Source of the DNA: Ketobacter sp036337295
Lineage (GTDB): Bacteria > Pseudomonadota > Gammaproteobacteria > Pseudomonadales > Ketobacteraceae
DNA: 64,000 nucleotides
Assembly: GCA_036337295.1 (NCBI GenBank)
Contig: JAYZEN010000007.1
Span: forward strand, 744,001-808,000
Direction of reading: 5' to 3'
In this document: positions 45,801-54,157 of the stretch, piece after piece
Layout: every line of letters begins with the position of its first letter
Position numbering within the stretch: position 1 is the stretch's first letter
Notes under the pieces: model-generated
Told to the model about the DNA's origin: nothing
What the model saw: only the letters and a program-made list of their open reading frames with translations
The model's database searches: none
Translations under genes and position numbers: made by a program

Positions 45801-48800
45801 ACTGAGCAATCAGGTCGCGAATCTGCTGCTGGCAAAAGGGGTCAGTCGCAGTGCCAAAGTTGCACTCTGTGTCAGCCGCAACCTCAACCTGCTGCCCTTG
45901 TTTCTGGGAGTGATCAAAACCGGCGCCGCCTATGTGCCCCTGGATGTGAATTATCCCGCCGAGCGCATCGCGTTTATCGTAGAGGATTCCGGCGCGGAGC
46001 TCCTGATCACAGAGCAATGCGTGTGTGAGCGCTGGTTGCCGGGGCAGGCACAACCGCAGCCATCGCGAATGCTGCTGGCGGATGAGCTTGAGACTCTGCT
46101 GGCCAGGGTTTCCCACTCGGCGCCGGCGGTGACCATTGATCCTGACGCTACCCTCTACTATGTGTACACCTCCGGTTCCACTGGGCAACCCAAGGGCGCC
46201 GGTGTTTATCATCGCGGCGAAGCCAACCTGCTGGATTGGTATCTGGAGTTGCTGCAACCCAACGCCGAGGACCGGTTTCTTTTAATTTCCGCCCTGGGTT
46301 TTGACTTGACCCAGAAGAACCTGTTTGCGCCGCTCTGCAGCGGTGCGGCCCTGGTGCTGCCATCCAGTGAAGCCTATGATCCGGACAGTCTGCTGGCGGA
46401 CATTGCCCGGCACCGTGTCAGCATCATCAATGGCGCACCATCCGCCTTTTATCCCTTACTGGAATCCGCGGAACACACCGGCAGCCTGCGTCATCTGGTG
46501 ATGGGGGGGGAGCCGATTCGCATCGACCTGGTGCGGGAATGGCTGGCGCGCCCGGGTATCCGCGCCACACTCACCAACAGTTATGGTCCCACCGAATGCA
46601 GTGATGTGGTGGCGTATTACTCCACTTCCAGTCTGTCGCCGGAGCAGGCGGTGATTCCGGTGGGCCAACCCATTGCCAATACCCATCTTTACGTGGTGAA
46701 TCAACAGGGTAACCTGATGCCTCTGGGTGCTGCCGGCGAGCTGCGCATCGCCGGTGCCGGTGTCGGCGCGGGCTACTGGAACCGACCGGATCTGGATGCG
46801 GACGTGTTTGCCTCCTGCCCCTACGCAGCATCACGTTGGTACCGTACCGGGGACATCTGCCGACTCAATTCCAATCTGGAAATTGAATACATTGGCCGTA
46901 CTGATTTTCAAGTGAAGTTGCGCGGACTGCGCATCGAGCTGGGCGAAGTGGATGCGCAGCTGAAAGCGTTGCCCGGTGTCAAGGATGCCGTGTGCCTGGT
47001 GAGGAATGACACGCTGATCGGTTATGTGCTGGCGGATAACGTGTTGGACGCAGACCAGGTGCGCCCACTGCTGGCCAACAGCTTACCGGAGTTCATGGTG
47101 CCTGCCGCCATCGTCACCGTGCCGGTGTGGCCGCTGACCCCCAATGGAAAGATCGATCGCAAGGCTCTGCCGGAACCGGTGCTGGATGGCTCCGGCGAGT
47201 TTGTCGCACCCCGTAATGACAGCGAACAGCAGATCGCTGATATCTGGTGCCAGGTATTGAAGCGGTCGGAGATCAGCGTCAAGGCCAACTTTTTTGAAGC
47301 CGGTGGCCATTCCTTGTTGGCTACCCAGGTGGTGTCGCGGATTCGCAAAGCATTCGCGGTGGAGATCTCGGTGCGGGCCTTGTTCGAAGCACCCACCATC
47401 GAAAAGCTGGTGCGTTATATCAGCACGGCATCCGCCCCCAGTGCGGATGCTCCGCCGCTATTGCCCCTGGACCCACCGAACCGGGATACCCTGTCCTTTG
47501 CCCAGTACCGGCTATGGTTTGTGGATCAGTTGAACCAGGGCAGCAGCGAGTACAACCTGCCGTCTGCGCTGAAAATCAGTGGCCCCCTGGACGTGAACAC
47601 ACTGGATCGGGTGTTTGGCGAGATTGTGGCCCGTCATGAAGTCCTGCGCACCAATTTCGGTGAGGTGGACGGCATCCCGCAGCTGATTGTGCATGAACCC
47701 CGCGCCTGGCATTCCGAGATGGTGGATCTCTCAGGGTTGGCGGAGCAGCAACAGCAACAACAACAGCAACAAACGGTAACCCAACTGGTGGATGAGGACG
47801 CCGCCCGGGTTTACTCATTACAGCAGGAGCCCCTGCTGTCCACCCGCATCATCAGGCTGGCGCCGCACACACATATCCTGCTGCTCAACATGCATCATAT
47901 CGTCTCCGACGGATGGTCCCTGGGAGTAATGGTGCAGGAGATCCAGGCGCTGTATCCGGCGTTTGCGGCTGGTCAGCCTTCACCTTTGCCGCCACTCCCC
48001 ATTCAATATTCGGATTTTGCGGTGTGGCAACGCAACTGGTTGCAGGGCACGACCCTGGAGGCATTGCGGGAATACTGGCAGGAGGCATTGCGCGGTGCAC
48101 CGGATGTGCTGCGCCTGCCCACGGACAAACCGCGCCCCAAGCACCAGACCTTCAACGGTGCCCACTTTTCGCTGCAATTGGGCAGCGCACTGTCAGACAA
48201 ACTCAACCGCTTCTGTGAACAGCGTGACCTGACGCCGTTCATGGTATTGATGGGGGCTTATCAGATTCTGTTGTCCCGTTATTCCGGGCAGCGTGACATC
48301 TGTGTGGGCATTCCCATTGCCGGACGCAACCGGGCGGAGCTGGAAGGTTTGATCGGGTTTTTCATCAATGGCCTGGTGATCCGTACCCGCATGGAGGGCA
48401 ACCCCTCCGCGGAAGACTATCTGCAACAGGTGAAAGAGGTGGCGTTGGGAGCTTATGCCCATCAGGACATGCCCGCGGATCTGTTGTTGGACGCCATCAA
48501 ACTGGAACGCACCGCGGACACCTCACCGGGCGCCCAGGTGGGTTTTGCCCTGCAGAACGTGGCCCAGGAAAACCTGCAGGCGGAAACCGCAGGCCTGACC
48601 ATTGAAACCGTGCCCCGGGAACACAAGACCGCAAAATACGAACTGTCCCTGATTCTGCAGGAGTCGGAAGAGGGGTTTGGCGGGGTGTTCGAGTACAACA
48701 CCGATCTGTTCCTGGAATCCAGTATCGCCCGCATGAGCCGCCATTTCCTCCGCTTGCTGGAGCAGATGATTGAGCAACCGGAGCACATGATCGACCAGTT

Positions 48801-51800
48801 GGAACTGTTCCCGCTGGACAGTCTGTATGAGTTGTTGGAACTGGATGCATCCCAGTGCGCGCTGAGAACACTTTCCCCCATGCAGCGGGATATGTACCTG
48901 GATACGTTGCTGGAACCCGACACCCTGAAAAACAGCCTCGGCTATCACTTCATCACCGACGGTGAGTTTGATGTCGAGCAATGGGTGACAGCAAGCCGGC
49001 AGATGGTGCAGCAACATCCCTTATTGCGGGCCCGGATTCTGCGGGTCGATCTTCCTTATACCGATGTTGCCTATCTGCACATTCCCCATGAGGGCGCGAT
49101 TAACCTGACCGTGGAAGACTGGAGCCAGCGGCAAACCAGCGATGCAGAGGCGGCGGACCGTGCCCGCAATCTGATTTGGCAACCTTATGATATCCATGGT
49201 GAGCTGAGCCAGTATTTTGTCTTCAAGCTCAACGGCGGGCGTCACCTTGTGGTGTTCCGCATGAATCATATTGTTCTGGATGGCGCGGGTATGGCGGTGC
49301 ATTTAATGAACGCCATTGCCGGTGCCGAAGCATTGAAATCCGGGCAGGCTTGCCCGGCGGTACCGGATATCTTTGACCAGTATGTGGAAGACAACAGCCG
49401 GCGCACGGACAGCTCCGCCGTGCTGCAATTCTGGCAGCAACAAAGCCAATCTCTGGAAGCGCTGGATTTCTCTTTGCCGCCTGAACATCAGGGCCAGGGC
49501 GTCCGGGTTGAGAAATCCTTGCGCTTGCCTGATGCCCACTGGCAACGGTTGCAGGCGTTTTGCCGTGAGCAGAAGATCACCCCGTCCCTGTATTTCAAAG
49601 CGCTGTATGGATTGCTGATCAACGCCTATTGCCGGGGTGAGGATGATTTCTATATTTCGGAAGTGGTGGGCGGCCGGGTCGGGCAACACAAGCGTGCCTT
49701 CGGGAATTATTTTCAGGTGCTGCCGGTGGTGTTTCCCAAACACCTTTTTGTGGATCATGCACCCGTGAGTGCGCTGTTTGAGCACATCAGGCAATATCGC
49801 AAGTCGCTGCGGACCCATGCGAATATTTCCCTGCTGGCCCAGCGTCGCCTGTTACCCCAGGGGCGGTTGCACTTCATGTTCAACTATTACAATTTCATCC
49901 CCTCGATGACATTGCATGGCACCGAGATCAAACTGAAGGCGTATCCTCAGGTACAGGATGGCCCGGTACAGTTTGTGGTGCAGGAACAGGACGGTTATCT
50001 GGATCTCAACCTGATTTACCTGGATGACCTGTTCACCGACCTTGCCTTTCTGCAACGCATCGAACACCTCAGTGAACAGGTGCTGGAAGAGGCGGTAGAA
50101 AGGTCAGTGGAACAAGTCGGTAATGGAGTCGGAAAAGCCGGGATGGACATCCAGAGCCTGGAGCTACGGCTCAACGCCGAACTGTCCTCCACGGGTAAGA
50201 TCGCCAGGGATGTATCCACTGCTGACGCCGGGTTGAATTACCAAACGGTGGTGCATGGATTCCTGCAGCAGGTACAGCGGACGCCGGCGGCGATTGCAGT
50301 GCAACAGGGAACCCAGAAGCTCAGTTACCAGGGGCTGGATCAGCAGTCCTCCGCACTGGCCGCATACCTGCACAGTCTGGGTGTGGAGAAGGGACATCGG
50401 GTAGGGATCTGCCTGGACCGGAGCGTGGACATGCTGGTGTCGGTGCTTGCTGTCCTCAAGTGCGGCGCGGCCTATGTGCCGATGGATTCCAATTACCCAC
50501 CGGAACGACTGGCCTACATTCTGCGGGATTCCGGTTCATCTTTGGAAGCATCCACACCGGTCTTGATCACCCAGCGTTGTGTTCGTGAGCGTTTGGCCGG
50601 CATCATCGACGCCGGTGTCTGTGAGTTGGTGGAGTTGGATGGGGATACCCGGTGGCGGGATGCCACTGACGCCGACGTGTCTGTTTCCCTGGCGTCGCCC
50701 CATTTGCCTACCGCCGATGACACCATTTACGTCATCTATACCTCCGGCTCCACCGGCCAACCCAAGGGTGCCCAGGTGACCCATGGAGGCGAGGTCAACC
50801 TGCAGAACTGGTATGTAAATGATCTGGGTATCGGGGCGGAGGATCGCTTCCTGCTGGTGAGCGCGTTTGGTTTTGACCTGACCCAGAAGAATCTGTTTGC
50901 CCCCTTACTGGTGGGTGGCTGCCTGGTGATTCCGGAGATGGATGAGTTCGATCTGGATGTGGTGGCGGGCACCCTGGCGCGGGAGCGGATTACCGTGGTG
51001 AACTGTGCCCCCAGTGCGTTTTACCCCCTGGTGGAAGACGGTTCCATGCCGGGCTATCCATTCCCGGACCTGCGTTATCTGGTGTTGGGCGGGGAGCCCA
51101 TTCGTCTACCTGCACTGCAGGGCTGGCTGGCGCAATCCCGTTGCAAACTGGTGAACAGCTATGGTCCCACGGAGTGTACGGACGTGGTGGCCTACCACAT
51201 TCACGATCCGCTGCAGCCGTCCTTGCAGCAGGGCTCGGGTCTTCCCATTGGTAACGCCATTGCCGGCGCGGAATTGTTTGTGGTGGACAGCGCTGACCAC
51301 CGTCTGCCCGCGGGCATTGTGGGGGAGCTCTGTATCGCCGGCACCTGTGTGGGTCAGGGGTACGTTAACAAACCGGAACTGACGACGGCGGCCTTCAGCC
51401 CTTGTCCATACGGAGCAGGGCAGTGGTACCGCACCGGTGACCTAGTTCGGCAGCGTGCCGACGGCGCCATTGATTACATCGGGCGTAAGGATTTTCAGGT
51501 GAAAATCCGGGGCCTGCGTATCGAACTGGGGGAAATCGAGGCTGCGTTGAAACGGATCAGCGGTGTCGTGGACAGTTTGACCCTGGTGCGCAACGAGCAA
51601 CTCATTGCCTATGTGGTGTCTGCCCAGAACCAGTCCACGGAGCAGGTGCGCAGTGCACTGCGGCAGTCCCTGCCGGACTACATGGTGCCGGCGGTGGTGG
51701 TCACCCTGCCGCGTTGGCCCTTGACCCCCAATGGCAAGGTGGACCGCAAAGCCCTGCCGGACCCGGAGCACTCCGGTCGGCCGGAATACGTGGCGCCGCG

Positions 51801-52092
51801 CAATGAAACCGAGGAAAAACTGGTGGAAATCTGGCGGGAAGTGCTGGGCGTAGAGAAAATCGGTATTCACGACAGCTTCTTCGATCTGGGTGGGCATTCC
51901 CTGTTGGCCGCCAGAGCGGTGGCCAAATTCAGGCAGGTATTCGAGGTGGACATCCAGCTGCGGTCGCTGTTCGAATTGCATACCGTCGCTGATATTGCCC
52001 AGTACCTGGATACCATGAAATGGGCGGCGCAGGCTGCAGAGCAGGCGTCCGGCGGTGAATCCGAAGCCGGTCGCGACGAAGGCTTCCTATAA
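42823..52092 (+). CDS. Lipopeptide NRPS 3: docking-C-C*-A-PCP-C-C*-A-PCP
   Basis: Two modules, 3089 residues. A TubC_N-type docking domain (about 1-52, MAKLGAAGIKLWVEDGQLKF) receives the acidic tail of NRPS 2. Module 6: LCL-type C (HHIVTDG, 207), a second condensation-like domain C* (about 529-955, HHSIFDG at 662), A (FDLTQKN at 1160), PCP Ser1497. Module 7: C (HHIVSDG, 1691) with a nine-Gln tract at 1642-1650, C* (about 2014-2435, NHIVLDG at 2148), A (FDLTQKN at 2684), PCP Ser3026. Both A domains give code DLKNVGSDVK; Lys239 and Asp330 suggest a polar or charged substrate, but I do not assign it. The tail RDEGFL resembles that of NRPS 2 and should dock to NRPS 4. Start overlaps the NRPS 2 stop by four bases. 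Confidence 0.92.
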   Translation: MTVYELMAKLGAAGIKLWVEDGQLKFKAPKGALTADLKQHLVAQKAAVIAFLSETRIGESGGESQIPLADRSQPLPLSHAQQRLWFIEQLTPGSSTFHIPAALYLTGILDVQALQRAFLQLAQRHEALRTLFVQEGEEPTQVVRDIDHFDIPFESLLDLPEEQRLAEVKARVEKEVRTSFDLGAGLPIRARLYQLDDNKHGLIVTMHHIVTDGWSMGIFVREISALYAAQRMGAQAPLPELQIQYADFAAWQREWLHGDELERQLGYWRRDLDRAPAQLALPFDRPRPALQTLNGATLDLQLSPATLASLRAVARAFDTTLYVVMLTAYKIVLAKWAQQNDVCVGMPIAGRTRAEVEGLIGFFVNTLVIRTQLDGNPSLREILAQVKEKVLGAQSHQDVPFEAIVEELNTPRNLSFSPLYQVAMSLTSGEGTAKKAVVGGLEIEPMPIELVAARLDMTLMLVDHGDSVDGMLEYNTDLFDAQTMALFLEHFQTALQLLGDNLDLRIAALPLYEAEALINTLGQGQPVAAVLPLTPMQRDFCLDSLREPDSNRNTIGYYVKVPGLPSAQVIAALQSVADANPFLRSRIRAGALPGSEPLYQVILEHDAIQFQSLDWRSSDIEATEAALTALALPSWNVDDQPLIRYFWVDAAAGEHYLVVAAHHSIFDGISKLRHFQQFAAALKGEALAAVPVANINQWIAERTASFDRADSLTFWANQLHEYDTPALKKPEAGTAVVHNWSIEGQEFAHLSRWCDERSVSLANYLRTLYTLALQQCFYHSEPFVLVDAAGGRDAATEHWLGCAFQFVPHIQHRPEAEGILDLLQQNRVWKKSVGDAQFVSLLARSALLSKEALEFQYNYRLPEISGAVDLLGEPAILCPVQPDNAGTVKLLVTPAASSVQLRLSHRQHEFNGYDLLQRMSQVHDQIQAGATGLQELDWLLPQERKQLLQFAQGQARAVGPNLLQRFEAQVQKQPDAVAVIHGERSLTYGQLESLSNQVANLLLAKGVSRSAKVALCVSRNLNLLPLFLGVIKTGAAYVPLDVNYPAERIAFIVEDSGAELLITEQCVCERWLPGQAQPQPSRMLLADELETLLARVSHSAPAVTIDPDATLYYVYTSGSTGQPKGAGVYHRGEANLLDWYLELLQPNAEDRFLLISALGFDLTQKNLFAPLCSGAALVLPSSEAYDPDSLLADIARHRVSIINGAPSAFYPLLESAEHTGSLRHLVMGGEPIRIDLVREWLARPGIRATLTNSYGPTECSDVVAYYSTSSLSPEQAVIPVGQPIANTHLYVVNQQGNLMPLGAAGELRIAGAGVGAGYWNRPDLDADVFASCPYAASRWYRTGDICRLNSNLEIEYIGRTDFQVKLRGLRIELGEVDAQLKALPGVKDAVCLVRNDTLIGYVLADNVLDADQVRPLLANSLPEFMVPAAIVTVPVWPLTPNGKIDRKALPEPVLDGSGEFVAPRNDSEQQIADIWCQVLKRSEISVKANFFEAGGHSLLATQVVSRIRKAFAVEISVRALFEAPTIEKLVRYISTASAPSADAPPLLPLDPPNRDTLSFAQYRLWFVDQLNQGSSEYNLPSALKISGPLDVNTLDRVFGEIVARHEVLRTNFGEVDGIPQLIVHEPRAWHSEMVDLSGLAEQQQQQQQQQTVTQLVDEDAARVYSLQQEPLLSTRIIRLAPHTHILLLNMHHIVSDGWSLGVMVQEIQALYPAFAAGQPSPLPPLPIQYSDFAVWQRNWLQGTTLEALREYWQEALRGAPDVLRLPTDKPRPKHQTFNGAHFSLQLGSALSDKLNRFCEQRDLTPFMVLMGAYQILLSRYSGQRDICVGIPIAGRNRAELEGLIGFFINGLVIRTRMEGNPSAEDYLQQVKEVALGAYAHQDMPADLLLDAIKLERTADTSPGAQVGFALQNVAQENLQAETAGLTIETVPREHKTAKYELSLILQESEEGFGGVFEYNTDLFLESSIARMSRHFLRLLEQMIEQPEHMIDQLELFPLDSLYELLELDASQCALRTLSPMQRDMYLDTLLEPDTLKNSLGYHFITDGEFDVEQWVTASRQMVQQHPLLRARILRVDLPYTDVAYLHIPHEGAINLTVEDWSQRQTSDAEAADRARNLIWQPYDIHGELSQYFVFKLNGGRHLVVFRMNHIVLDGAGMAVHLMNAIAGAEALKSGQACPAVPDIFDQYVEDNSRRTDSSAVLQFWQQQSQSLEALDFSLPPEHQGQGVRVEKSLRLPDAHWQRLQAFCREQKITPSLYFKALYGLLINAYCRGEDDFYISEVVGGRVGQHKRAFGNYFQVLPVVFPKHLFVDHAPVSALFEHIRQYRKSLRTHANISLLAQRRLLPQGRLHFMFNYYNFIPSMTLHGTEIKLKAYPQVQDGPVQFVVQEQDGYLDLNLIYLDDLFTDLAFLQRIEHLSEQVLEEAVERSVEQVGNGVGKAGMDIQSLELRLNAELSSTGKIARDVSTADAGLNYQTVVHGFLQQVQRTPAAIAVQQGTQKLSYQGLDQQSSALAAYLHSLGVEKGHRVGICLDRSVDMLVSVLAVLKCGAAYVPMDSNYPPERLAYILRDSGSSLEASTPVLITQRCVRERLAGIIDAGVCELVELDGDTRWRDATDADVSVSLASPHLPTADDTIYVIYTSGSTGQPKGAQVTHGGEVNLQNWYVNDLGIGAEDRFLLVSAFGFDLTQKNLFAPLLVGGCLVIPEMDEFDLDVVAGTLARERITVVNCAPSAFYPLVEDGSMPGYPFPDLRYLVLGGEPIRLPALQGWLAQSRCKLVNSYGPTECTDVVAYHIHDPLQPSLQQGSGLPIGNAIAGAELFVVDSADHRLPAGIVGELCIAGTCVGQGYVNKPELTTAAFSPCPYGAGQWYRTGDLVRQRADGAIDYIGRKDFQVKIRGLRIELGEIEAALKRISGVVDSLTLVRNEQLIAYVVSAQNQSTEQVRSALRQSLPDYMVPAVVVTLPRWPLTPNGKVDRKALPDPEHSGRPEYVAPRNETEEKLVEIWREVLGVEKIGIHDSFFDLGGHSLLAARAVAKFRQVFEVDIQLRSLFELHTVADIAQYLDTMKWAAQAAEQASGGESEAGRDEGFL
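44407..45690 (+). other. C*1: extra condensation-like domain in NRPS 3, module 6
   Basis: About 428 residues between the LCL C domain and the A domain. Opens with LPLTPMQRDFCLDSL in place of the usual AQQRLWF motif and has AHHSIFDG, so the catalytic His pair and DG are intact. Boundaries are approximate. Function unknown; compare with interface and X domains. Confidence 0.8.
47746..47772 (+). repeat. In-frame polyglutamine codon tract (CAG/CAA)9
   Basis: Nine consecutive Gln codons of mixed CAG and CAA inside the module 7 condensation domain of NRPS 3 (residues 1642-1650). It lies in the loop between the first beta strands and the HHIVSDG motif; length changes in units of three would keep the frame. 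Confidence 0.95.
48862..50130 (+). other. C*2: extra condensation-like domain in NRPS 3, module 7
   Basis: About 420 residues, starting LSPMQRDMYLDTLLEPD. The active-site motif reads NHIVLDG: the first His is Asn, but the second, catalytic His is kept. Shares MFNYYNF with C*3. Boundaries approximate. Confidence 0.8.
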
Positions 52093-52128
52093 TCCGACCT
52101 TGCTATAATTCGACCTTGCCATAACTTC
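52087..52128 (+). repeat. 16-bp tandem repeat at the NRPS 3 stop codon
   Basis: CTATAATCCGACCTTG (52087-52102), then CTATAATTCGACCTTG (52103-52118) with one mismatch, then a degenerate partial copy. The first copy contains the TAA stop of NRPS 3; each full copy includes a TATAAT box. Confidence 0.8.
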
Positions 52129-52198
52129 ACAGGGGCTCGCCACTCATCAGCCACCGACTCACTGTGGCAAGGGTCATAGGGGTAATACGATGATAGGG

Positions 52199-52221
52199 GT
52201 TATACTTAGTCTAGGTATAAC
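52199..52221. promoter_or_regulatory. Dyad GTTATAC-N9-GTATAAC upstream of the diguanylate cyclase gene
   Basis: Perfect seven-base inverted repeat with a nine-base spacer, centred about 33 bases before the GTG start of the diguanylate cyclase gene. Placement fits an operator or promoter-overlapping regulator site; no regulator is known. Confidence 0.45.
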
Positions 52222-52242
52222 TCCCTTGTCTAAGTGAATTAG

Positions 52243-54033
52243 GTGTTTCGTGTGAAGGTGACCCGTCGCTGTGGTCTGCTGTGGTTATGGATTCTGGTGA
52301 TGTCCGTCCAGGCTATGGCAGTCTCCGCAGAACCCGAATTCTTCATCCCGACGATCTCGGTTTACGAGCAGACCGATAACGGCGTGCTCCCTTCAGCAAG
52401 TGCGGGCGTTGCTGATTTGCTGCAGCGATTCCGGTTTCACGATGAAATCTCCGGCGCCAACAAAGGCTATGCGTTCTCACCCCATTGGGTGTTGATTCCC
52501 CTGGAAGAGATTGCCACGCGCATACCCGCCGCGGAGCCATTGTGGTTGGAATACGGTTATCCGCCGGTTGACTCCATCACGGTGTACGCCACCTCCGGGG
52601 ATGGTTGGGCCCAGATCGCCAGCACCGGCGACCAGTCACCCTGGAAAACCCGTCAGCGTCACGGCCCCAAGTACTATTTCAAACTGCCGCCTGCAACCAC
52701 CCATGTGTTGGTGCGGCTGCAGACCATCGGTTCATTGCAATATCCCTTCGCGCTGTATTCTGAAGCCGGACTGGACCGTTCGCTGCTGAATGAAGGCGTA
52801 GTGGATGGCATGTTTTTCGGCGCGCTTACTATCATGATTTTTTACAACCTGTTTGTGTACCTGATGGCGCGGGATCCGGCGTACCTGTACTACGTCATTC
52901 TTTTGTCGGCCATAACCTTGTTCAAGCTGGCTATTACAGGTTACGGCTCCATGTACTTCTGGAAAGACGATCCCGCCTGGGTCAACAGCCATATCCAACC
53001 TGTTTCGGTGGGGATCTGCCTGATGTTCGTGGTGTTGTTTACTCGCCGCATGCTCAATATCAAAGCCCTCAGTACCCGGCTGGATGCAGCGCTGCAGTTC
53101 TCATGTGGCGTGAGTGCGTTGATGGTTGTGTTAGGAATGGCGTTTAGCAGTGGGTGGGTGGTCAAGTTCACCTCCACCTGGCCTTCGGTGGTGGTGCTGC
53201 TGGTGATTGCCGCCGGCGTGCTGGCACTGGTTCGCAATCAGTCCGGTTCCCGAATTTTTGTAGCGGCCTGGGGCGCGGGATTGATCGGTGCAGTGTTGTA
53301 TTCGGCTCAACAGCAGGGCTGGTTGCCCGCCAATGAGTTGACCGTGAACTCACTGAAACTGGGGATCGTATTGAACGTGGTGTTGCTGTCGTTTGCGCTG
53401 GCATCCCAGATTCGCCGCTTGCGTCACGAGAAAGAAACCTACAAACAGGAGGCCAGGCAGAACTACGAACTGGCCCTGGTGGATGCACTCACCGGTGTTC
53501 CCAACCGGCGGGCCTTTGATGAACGGCTGGAACAGGAGATAGAGCGGGCCCGGCGGGATAATCGTTCCATTGCCCTGATGATGATCGATGTGGATTACTT
53601 CAAGAACTTCAACGACGCCTACGGCCACCAACAGGGGGATGATACCCTGGTGCGGGCCGCGTTGATCATGCGCAACTGCCTGCGCCGACCTTCTGACAGC
53701 CTGTTCCGTTACGGCGGTGAGGAATTCAGTGTGGTACTGCCGGACACGGGGGAGGCGGGGGCCCGTCACACCGGCGACAGAGTCATGAACGCTATTCGCA
53801 AATTGGCCATTCCCCACAGTGAAAGCCCGTTTAAACAGGTCACGGTCAGTATTGGGGTGGCGGTGGCCAAAACTGCTAATATTGAGGCTGAGGATTTTAT
53901 TCAGATAGCGGATCAGGCACTCTATCAGGCGAAGCGAAAAGGGCGTAATTCCCTGGTTTTGACCGAACAACGGGAGAACCCGGTGGTCAATATAGGCGAT
54001 TATTTCAAAAACACACCAAAAGACACTCTGTAA
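52243..54033 (+). CDS. Membrane diguanylate cyclase (7TM-DISM-GGDEF)
   Basis: Protein of 596 residues predicted to make the second messenger c-di-GMP. A signal peptide (to about residue 29) leads a periplasmic 7TMR-DISMED2-type sensor domain (about 30-185), then seven hydrophobic segments from GMFFGALTIMIFYNLFVYLM to about residue 385, a short coiled linker (RRLRHEKETYKQEARQNYE) and a GGDEF domain with DALTGVPNRRAFDERL and the active-site motif GGEEF. An inhibitory RxxD site (RPSD) lies five residues before GGEEF, so product feedback is likely. It starts with GTG at 52243; GTG 52252 is an alternative. It sits between the third and fourth NRPS genes on the same strand, and may tie lipopeptide production to surface or biofilm state; this link is inference. 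Confidence 0.88.
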   Translation: MFRVKVTRRCGLLWLWILVMSVQAMAVSAEPEFFIPTISVYEQTDNGVLPSASAGVADLLQRFRFHDEISGANKGYAFSPHWVLIPLEEIATRIPAAEPLWLEYGYPPVDSITVYATSGDGWAQIASTGDQSPWKTRQRHGPKYYFKLPPATTHVLVRLQTIGSLQYPFALYSEAGLDRSLLNEGVVDGMFFGALTIMIFYNLFVYLMARDPAYLYYVILLSAITLFKLAITGYGSMYFWKDDPAWVNSHIQPVSVGICLMFVVLFTRRMLNIKALSTRLDAALQFSCGVSALMVVLGMAFSSGWVVKFTSTWPSVVVLLVIAAGVLALVRNQSGSRIFVAAWGAGLIGAVLYSAQQQGWLPANELTVNSLKLGIVLNVVLLSFALASQIRRLRHEKETYKQEARQNYELALVDALTGVPNRRAFDERLEQEIERARRDNRSIALMMIDVDYFKNFNDAYGHQQGDDTLVRAALIMRNCLRRPSDSLFRYGGEEFSVVLPDTGEAGARHTGDRVMNAIRKLAIPHSESPFKQVTVSIGVAVAKTANIEAEDFIQIADQALYQAKRKGRNSLVLTEQRENPVVNIGDYFKNTPKDTL

Positions 54034-54157
54034 CCTCTTTAAACTTCCCGATAAATCCACGAAAATTAACGGTTTAACTCATCCTGATCAGCTCGCACCG
54101 CGTCAGGCGTAAACGGTACGTATACTAATAACAATAACAGCAGAAAACAGGAATAAT

